A DNA stretch of 38,636 nt from the NCBI GenBank assembly GCA_030748485.1, contig JASMLW010000485.1, forward strand, positions 1-38,636, given 5' to 3'. Shown here in pieces: positions 33,868 to 38,636 of the stretch; positions within the stretch are counted from its first letter, which is position 1; each line of letters starts with the position of its first letter. The DNA is from Pirellulaceae bacterium (GTDB taxonomy: Bacteria > Planctomycetota > Planctomycetia > Pirellulales > Pirellulaceae). The notes beneath the pieces are model-generated. The model was not told the DNA's origin, did no database searches, and worked only from the letters and a program-made list of their open reading frames with translations. A program made the position numbers and the translations under genes.

Positions 33868-35535
33868 TCAATTGACCCAAAAGATGGCGTGACCGTCTTG
33901 TTCGTGTTGGTGGTGCTGCATCCGCAGCGCCAGGATATGTTGGCAGGGACCTTTGCGGAGACGATTCTGCCGATGCCAGTTGCAGGTGCAATTCGCGCCG
34001 ACGATTCGCTGGTCGGCGTCGATGCGCAGCGACACTTGTTCGTGGCGGGTCACATCCGAAACCGACCCGCTGATGATGACGAAGCCGCCGCCCTCTTCGG
34101 CGCGGGCGATCAGCGCCTGACCGCGATCGACAAACTGTTGGGCAGCTTGTTCGCGCTCATTGACGAATCGCAAATCGCTGACCGCCAGCGGCTCGCGGCT
34201 CAACTCGCGAGCCCGATAGACGTTCTGCTCCAAGTCCCAGATGGCTCGCCCGGCTTGCGAGTACGCGCCGAGCGCGCCGAGCACGGTGGCTCGATCCAAC
34301 TGGAGTCGGGCCGCCAAAGCGTCCGGCGACTCCCGCCAGTTCTCTTTTAAAGCCGTGAAAACTCTCTCCTTGGTCGTCGTGTCGACCTCGCCGCGAGGAG
34401 CCAGCAGATCAAAGTTGCCGCTCGCCGACCAGTCGTTCGCTGTCCAGCCCGACAACCCCAACGTAAACGACATGTCACCCAAGTCGGCCACGTAAAACGA
34501 AGGCATGCCCGAGCCCAAAAGATGGACGGTGAAGCTCCGCGCCAACGGAATCAGCCGCTCGAGAATGTGGAGACGACGCCTTCCCCAAACGCGAATCTCG
34601 TGCTCCTGTTCGCCCAAATATTCGGACCGCGGACAAGGGATCTCCCACCCCCACGGATCCAGCACCACCGTCACCGGTTCGCCCGGCTTCAAGCGGTAAC
34701 GCAATGAGCGGGGACCGAGAACCTCTTTCTTTCTCCGCAATGCGAAGCAGATATTGTGAATATCCATCGGGTGCAAGCGGCAAGCGACCGCCGGCAGCGA
34801 CATCGCCGAACTGACTTGCAGGAAACCCCGCACCCAACTGTCGGGCAGATCGATCTTCACTTCTTTGTAGGAGGGCTCCGCCGACGTCTGGACTTCGAAT
34901 CCGGTGGGATCGACTTCGAACTGCGTGCGCTTGTAGCTGCGAATCTTCTGGAACTCGTCGTAGAGGTCGGACGAGTAGTCGATGTTCGTCGTCCCGCACG
35001 CGAACTCGCCCACGTTGCGAAACACGTCCAATCCGACACTCAATCGGCCGTAGCTCGATTCGTCGCGGCTGAAGCACTCAAAGAAAACTTGATCCGGGTG
35101 TACTGTGATCACGGGGTCGAGCACGACCCAAGCGTTGTAGTCGCGGACGAAGATATAGCGGAAGTACTTGGCCTGAGCGCGGTAATAATCGGCCATGCGG
35201 CTGTCGTGTCGCCGCCGCAGAGAATCCAATTCGGCGCGAACATCTTGCAGTTGGCGTTGCACGGTCGCCTGTTGTGCCGCCACCTGCGCCGCCTCCTCCT
35301 CGTCGCGCCGCTCGGCCCAAGCCAAGTAGGAGCTGCGGTCCTTCGGCGCCCAGCGCAAGTCGGAAATCACGACATCGTGCAAGGCGCTGATGGCTTCGCG
35401 AAACTCGACAGGCTTGCCGAGCTCTCCGCGAAAGTACGTCGGCGGCCGCAGCGTGTCGGGAGCGAACGACATTTGCGTGTCTCGCGCGCCGCTGTAGACG
35501 GACGTGTCTTGGGCGTAGCCGTAGGCGAATTCCAT
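33868..35535 (-). CDS. Winged-helix and SWIM zinc-finger protein of the retron
   Basis: 555 residues. The ATG at 35535 directly follows the TAG stop of the WGR/HEAT gene, so the two are translationally coupled. Residues 75-112 look like a coiled coil. A central domain (about 115-380) has no motif I recognise. Residues about 385-445 form a winged helix: TTTKERVFTALKENW, then SPDALAARLQLDRATVLGALGAY and a beta wing ending GRAIWDLEQNVYRAREL. The C-terminus carries a SWIM zinc finger, C516-x-C518 with C531-x-H533 in the C-x-C-x(n)-C-x-H pattern, a module that binds DNA or proteins. I recall WH-SWIM proteins as retron accessory genes; here it precedes the ncRNA and RT on the same strand and is the likely nucleic-acid sensor or effector (inference). 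Confidence 0.88.
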   Translation of the reverse strand: MEFAYGYAQDTSVYSGARDTQMSFAPDTLRPPTYFRGELGKPVEFREAISALHDVVISDLRWAPKDRSSYLAWAERRDEEEAAQVAAQQATVQRQLQDVRAELDSLRRRHDSRMADYYRAQAKYFRYIFVRDYNAWVVLDPVITVHPDQVFFECFSRDESSYGRLSVGLDVFRNVGEFACGTTNIDYSSDLYDEFQKIRSYKRTQFEVDPTGFEVQTSAEPSYKEVKIDLPDSWVRGFLQVSSAMSLPAVACRLHPMDIHNICFALRRKKEVLGPRSLRYRLKPGEPVTVVLDPWGWEIPCPRSEYLGEQEHEIRVWGRRRLHILERLIPLARSFTVHLLGSGMPSFYVADLGDMSFTLGLSGWTANDWSASGNFDLLAPRGEVDTTTKERVFTALKENWRESPDALAARLQLDRATVLGALGAYSQAGRAIWDLEQNVYRARELSREPLAVSDLRFVNEREQAAQQFVDRGQALIARAEEGGGFVIISGSVSDVTRHEQVSLRIDADQRIVGANCTCNWHRQNRLRKGPCQHILALRMQHHQHEQDGHAIFWVN

Positions 35536-38500
35536 CTAGCGGCTCTCCAACACGGCCAGGCGGACCGGTGATTCGATTTCGGGATGCTGATCGCGGATCG
35601 CGGTCAGCGTTTCGATCGCCAGCGCTTTGTCGCCAATGGCGCAGGTGGCCGAAACGCGGCCGAGCACGTCGACCGCCACGCGGGCGAACTCGGCGTTCCT
35701 GGTCGCCTCCTGCGCGATGAATGCAAACACGCGCTGTTTGGCGACGCGGCCGCGGTTGACGCGCGACAACACCGAGACAAAGAACGGACTAAGCGAACGA
35801 AACCGTTCCAGATTGTCGACTGCGTAGGCCTCCAAGTAATTCGTGGCGAAAAGCTGCAACGAACTCGTCGGGTGCTCGCTCAACTTGAGCAAGTACTCGG
35901 GGCCGTCCACTGCGCGAAACCGGCGTGTGATCAACTCGCGGCCGAACTGTTGCACATCCGGCTTGGGGCTGTCGCAAATGGCGACGAGAATCTCGGGCGT
36001 CAGCTCGTCGTCGCGAAACTTCTCGCGAAAGAAGGTGAAGAAGTACTGTCTCGAGTCCTCCCACCTGGCGTCCAAGACTCGCATCGACGTCGCCAGCGCC
36101 GTCCTCATCCGGTCGAGGTCATCCGCGAACATCCGCCAACTCGCCTCGCGAACAGAGCGGACGTCGTGGCTGGCCAGATCGACAAGCTGCTCGACCTGCA
36201 GCGAACTGGGCGGCAAGTTGGCCCCCAGCAGCGCGCCGCCGACTTCTTGCGCCGGCTGGCTGCGGGAACGCAGCAATCGCCATATCGTCTCGGCTCCAAT
36301 CTCTCCCAGATGGTCGAGCAGATCTTCCCGCAGCACTCGCGCCGTATGGCTCGGCACACCCTCGGCGGCGCCGGGAATCAAAATGGCGTCGACCAGCGCG
36401 GCCGCGATGCGTTTTCCAAAGGCGGCGTCTGATTGAGCCAGCTCGCGCACCGTTGGACGAATCTCCGCTCGAATGTCCGCCTGCGGATGGCGAGAGAGTT
36501 CGATCAGCAGTTCGATGCTGTTCTTGAGAACGGACGCGGGCAGCCCGGCGACGATGCGCACGGCCGCTTCTCGAACGATCGCTTCATCGTCCGCCAGCAG
36601 CGCCTTGACCAGCTCCATCGGCGGCTCGGCGGCCAGCGTCTGATGAGCGGCGATCAGATCGCCCGCGAACCGTCGCACAGCTGGGATCGAGCTGGACATC
36701 AGGTCGCCAATGATCTCCACGCCCACCTGAGCCAACTCGCGGCGATAAACCGAGTGCAACGTCAGGGCGACGTCCGCGGCGATCTCTGCTTGATCGGCAG
36801 CCGCGTCCGTCAAGAAACCGATCAGCCGACCGATCAGCGCCTGGGAAACCTCGGGACCAATCGTGACCGCTTTGAGCACGTCGCGAGCGTAGAGCCGGAT
36901 GTCGGCGTGGGGCGCGGACACCACGCCAAATGCGAAGCTGCTGTCGGCAAAGAAGAACTGGCGGTTCTGATCGATCCAGGTGCAAGCCATCTTCCGCCCC
37001 CGCTCGACGACGCATTGCGCGAGCAACAGCACCAAATCTGGATCGGGCTGACTGGGATCGTAGGCGACGGCCGCCGCGTCGACGCCCAAATCCACCGTCA
37101 CGTTGTAGGGTGCTTCCAACAACACGCGGAGGCCGGGCGTCTCGAGCGACCGCAGGAAATCTGGATGAGCGCGAAGGACTTTGGCGGCGAACGCGTGGAC
37201 CGATTCGCAGCGGCTGCCGGCGACCAAAGGCATCACCGCCCCAGGCTCGCGGTCCCACAAATTGGCGAACGCCTCTTCGCGCCCCGTCGGCGCGGAGGCT
37301 CCGGGAGAGTACCCGCCCACACAACAGAACGACTTGCCGTCGGCGACCGGCCGGTAGCGGTTGCTATTCCGGTAAAGCAGTTGATTGAAAGCCCAATAAC
37401 GATGGAATCGATCGTAGTGGACTTCGCGACTCTGGTAAGTCGAGTAGTCCCAGCAAACGCCGGTCGTCGGCTCGCCGCCGTCGTCATCGACAAAAGGCAG
37501 CAGAGCGCCGACGGCCATCGACAAATAGTGCCGGCTTTCCAACTCGCCCAATCTCCGCAACGTCCGCCAGATCCGCTTGCGAAAGTAATCGCGAGTCTGC
37601 GTGCTGTAAGCGGCGGTCGCTTCGGGACCGATGGTCGGCTTGCTGACCTTGCGCCAGCGAAATGTCCATTCGCTCGGCATGCGAAAGTTGCCGGGCGTCA
37701 CTTCAAAGCGTCTCGCAATGACCCCGAAAGTCGCGGCGTCCCAACGAACTTCGGCCCATTTGAAGATCCGCCTGATCCGCAAGAACCCGTGCACTTGAAA
37801 CGGCTCCCGGCCGAGAATCTCGAGCAAGATCGGCTGCAGCCGGTCGTTGTTGACGAAGTAGAGCCGTTCGATCAGTTGCCACCACGACGCGGCTCCGGCG
37901 CCGCGCTGGTTCTCGATTTCGCGCCGCAGCTCGTCGAGCTCGCCTTGGTGGATCAACGGTTGAATCGACTCGGGCAGCGAATCGATAGCGCGGCCCATCA
38001 GTTGCGATCGCAGGCCGTCGTCGGCGACATTGCGCATCGCCTCGAGAGCCATCCGGCGCACGTGGACCGAACGAGATTCGTTGCCGTGAATCGCGCGGAG
38101 GTGGTCGATGCTCGCCATCGAACCGCACCGCGAGAGGGCGGCCGCCGCGCAGTAGTCGAGCATCTCTCCGCCCTGGCCGATCAGCGCCGCGATCGCACTC
38201 TCCGCGGCCGCCAACTCCAACTCACCGGCTCGCCAAACAGCTCGCGTCAGCGGCCACCGCGAACTCGACCGCAGGCCGTCCGAAATCCGCGTCATCACGG
38301 CCGCGTCTCGCGGAGACAGCGGCTCCGGCTCGGGGCGCGCCGGCTCGCGGCGCGGGGCGGGTGGAGCATTGGGAGTCAGGTCCGGGTCGATCAACCCCGC
38401 TGGGGGCGAAGCAACCGGTTGTTCGCCGGCGACTCGATAACCCGCGGCGATCTTGGCTGAGACGAGTTCGTCGTAGATGCGTACCGCCTGCTCGCGCGTA

Positions 38501-38636
38501 ACAGACGCCACGGTGCGCGTTCCGTCGCGCAGCGCGGAACCCGCGCGGCCAAAGCGGAAATTGACAACGAATTGATCGGGGCCAACCTCGCAAAGGTCGA
38601 CCTCGTATACTTTCTCAACTCGACCTTCGGTGAGTA
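35536..38636 (-). CDS. WGR-domain and HEAT/ARM-repeat protein of the retron, 5' end outside the window
   Basis: At least 1032 residues are visible and the start is beyond the right edge; the GTG at 38511 lies inside a domain and is not the start. The first visible part is a WGR domain: EGRVEKVYEVDLCEVG, QFVVNFRFGRAGS and then REQAVRIYDELVSAKIAAGY, where F-G-R replaces W-G-R. A Pro-rich linker leads into a long array of helical repeats of the HEAT/ARM type through most of the protein (for example AFAAKVLRAHPDFLRSL, VRRFAGDLIAAHQ, IVREAAVRIVAGLP, VRSVREASWRMFADDLD, DVQQFGRELITRRFR). WGR domains bind nucleic-acid ends or partners in PARP-like and MolR-like proteins. The stop codon abuts the WH-SWIM start, so the two subunits are made together and probably form a complex. 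Confidence 0.87.
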   Translation of the reverse strand, partial: LTEGRVEKVYEVDLCEVGPDQFVVNFRFGRAGSALRDGTRTVASVTREQAVRIYDELVSAKIAAGYRVAGEQPVASPPAGLIDPDLTPNAPPAPRREPARPEPEPLSPRDAAVMTRISDGLRSSSRWPLTRAVWRAGELELAAAESAIAALIGQGGEMLDYCAAAALSRCGSMASIDHLRAIHGNESRSVHVRRMALEAMRNVADDGLRSQLMGRAIDSLPESIQPLIHQGELDELRREIENQRGAGAASWWQLIERLYFVNNDRLQPILLEILGREPFQVHGFLRIRRIFKWAEVRWDAATFGVIARRFEVTPGNFRMPSEWTFRWRKVSKPTIGPEATAAYSTQTRDYFRKRIWRTLRRLGELESRHYLSMAVGALLPFVDDDGGEPTTGVCWDYSTYQSREVHYDRFHRYWAFNQLLYRNSNRYRPVADGKSFCCVGGYSPGASAPTGREEAFANLWDREPGAVMPLVAGSRCESVHAFAAKVLRAHPDFLRSLETPGLRVLLEAPYNVTVDLGVDAAAVAYDPSQPDPDLVLLLAQCVVERGRKMACTWIDQNRQFFFADSSFAFGVVSAPHADIRLYARDVLKAVTIGPEVSQALIGRLIGFLTDAAADQAEIAADVALTLHSVYRRELAQVGVEIIGDLMSSSIPAVRRFAGDLIAAHQTLAAEPPMELVKALLADDEAIVREAAVRIVAGLPASVLKNSIELLIELSRHPQADIRAEIRPTVRELAQSDAAFGKRIAAALVDAILIPGAAEGVPSHTARVLREDLLDHLGEIGAETIWRLLRSRSQPAQEVGGALLGANLPPSSLQVEQLVDLASHDVRSVREASWRMFADDLDRMRTALATSMRVLDARWEDSRQYFFTFFREKFRDDELTPEILVAICDSPKPDVQQFGRELITRRFRAVDGPEYLLKLSEHPTSSLQLFATNYLEAYAVDNLERFRSLSPFFVSVLSRVNRGRVAKQRVFAFIAQEATRNAEFARVAVDVLGRVSATCAIGDKALAIETLTAIRDQHPEIESPVRLAVLESR

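Noticed and set aside
33304..34350. Plus-strand open frames across the ncRNA region and the WH-SWIM 3' end
   Set aside because: They run through the duplicated RNA structures, share no recognisable protein motif and lack ribosome binding sites.
36433..38460. 675-codon plus-strand open frame opposite the WGR/HEAT gene
   Set aside because: It mirrors the codon structure of the minus-strand gene, which has clear WGR and HEAT features.

Overview
The window comes from a high-GC bacterium of the Planctomycetota, most likely near the order Pirellulales. The evidence is two DUF1501 proteins with twin-arginine leaders, a PSCyt1/DUF1549/DUF1553 cytochrome protein, an ECF sigma factor paired with a zinc-finger/kinase/WD40 protein, and a surface protein with the planctomycete E-D-R-R-L-L-A leader. 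No species can be named from the sequence alone.

Layout. 1-4120 (minus) is a regulatory block: ECF sigma factor, membrane-anchored Ser/Thr kinase with WD40 repeats, then a second, partial ECF-like sigma factor. 4388-6837 (plus) encodes a large repeat-containing surface protein that appears broken by a frameshift near 6420. 6996-13775 (plus) holds DUF1501, a beta-lactamase-fold serine hydrolase, and a PSCyt1/DUF1553 plus DUF1501 pair. 13804-17482 (minus) is a two-gene pyruvate:ferredoxin oxidoreductase whose two products together have the length and domain order of single-chain NifJ. A small HTH-like protein (17841-18089) diverges from it. 18309-19988 encodes a CehA/McbA-type metallohydrolase. 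20061-22409 (minus) is a three-gene cluster: zinc-ribbon membrane protein, HD phosphohydrolase, small membrane protein. Next come a Mut7-C nuclease-like protein, an HNH endonuclease with a clear shared terminator region, a secreted calcineurin-like phosphoesterase, a TonB-dependent receptor diverging from a TonB protein, and a beta-propeller/multi-TM protein.

The most interesting region is 31716-38636 (minus), which reads as a retron. In transcription order it has a WGR/HEAT-repeat protein (5' end outside the window), a winged-helix/SWIM zinc-finger protein whose ATG directly follows the previous stop codon, a 562-base non-coding stretch, and a retron-type reverse transcriptase with NAxxH, YADD and VTG motifs. 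The non-coding stretch contains two tandem copies of what look like complete msr-msd units (33608-33834 and 33354-33578). Each has its own long terminal inverted repeat (a1/a2) and a shared msr core with a conserved hairpin. The central msd hairpins are perfect but have unrelated sequences. The pairing uses G-U wobbles that only work in minus-strand RNA, the strand of the RT gene. A single RT serving two different ncRNAs with swapped msd hairpins is the main candidate for something undescribed here. The RT/WH-SWIM/HEAT composition itself resembles what I remember as retron type XIII; that assignment is from memory.

No IS element, CRISPR array, rRNA or convincing functional tRNA was found. Domain assignments rest on reading motifs by eye, without database searches.
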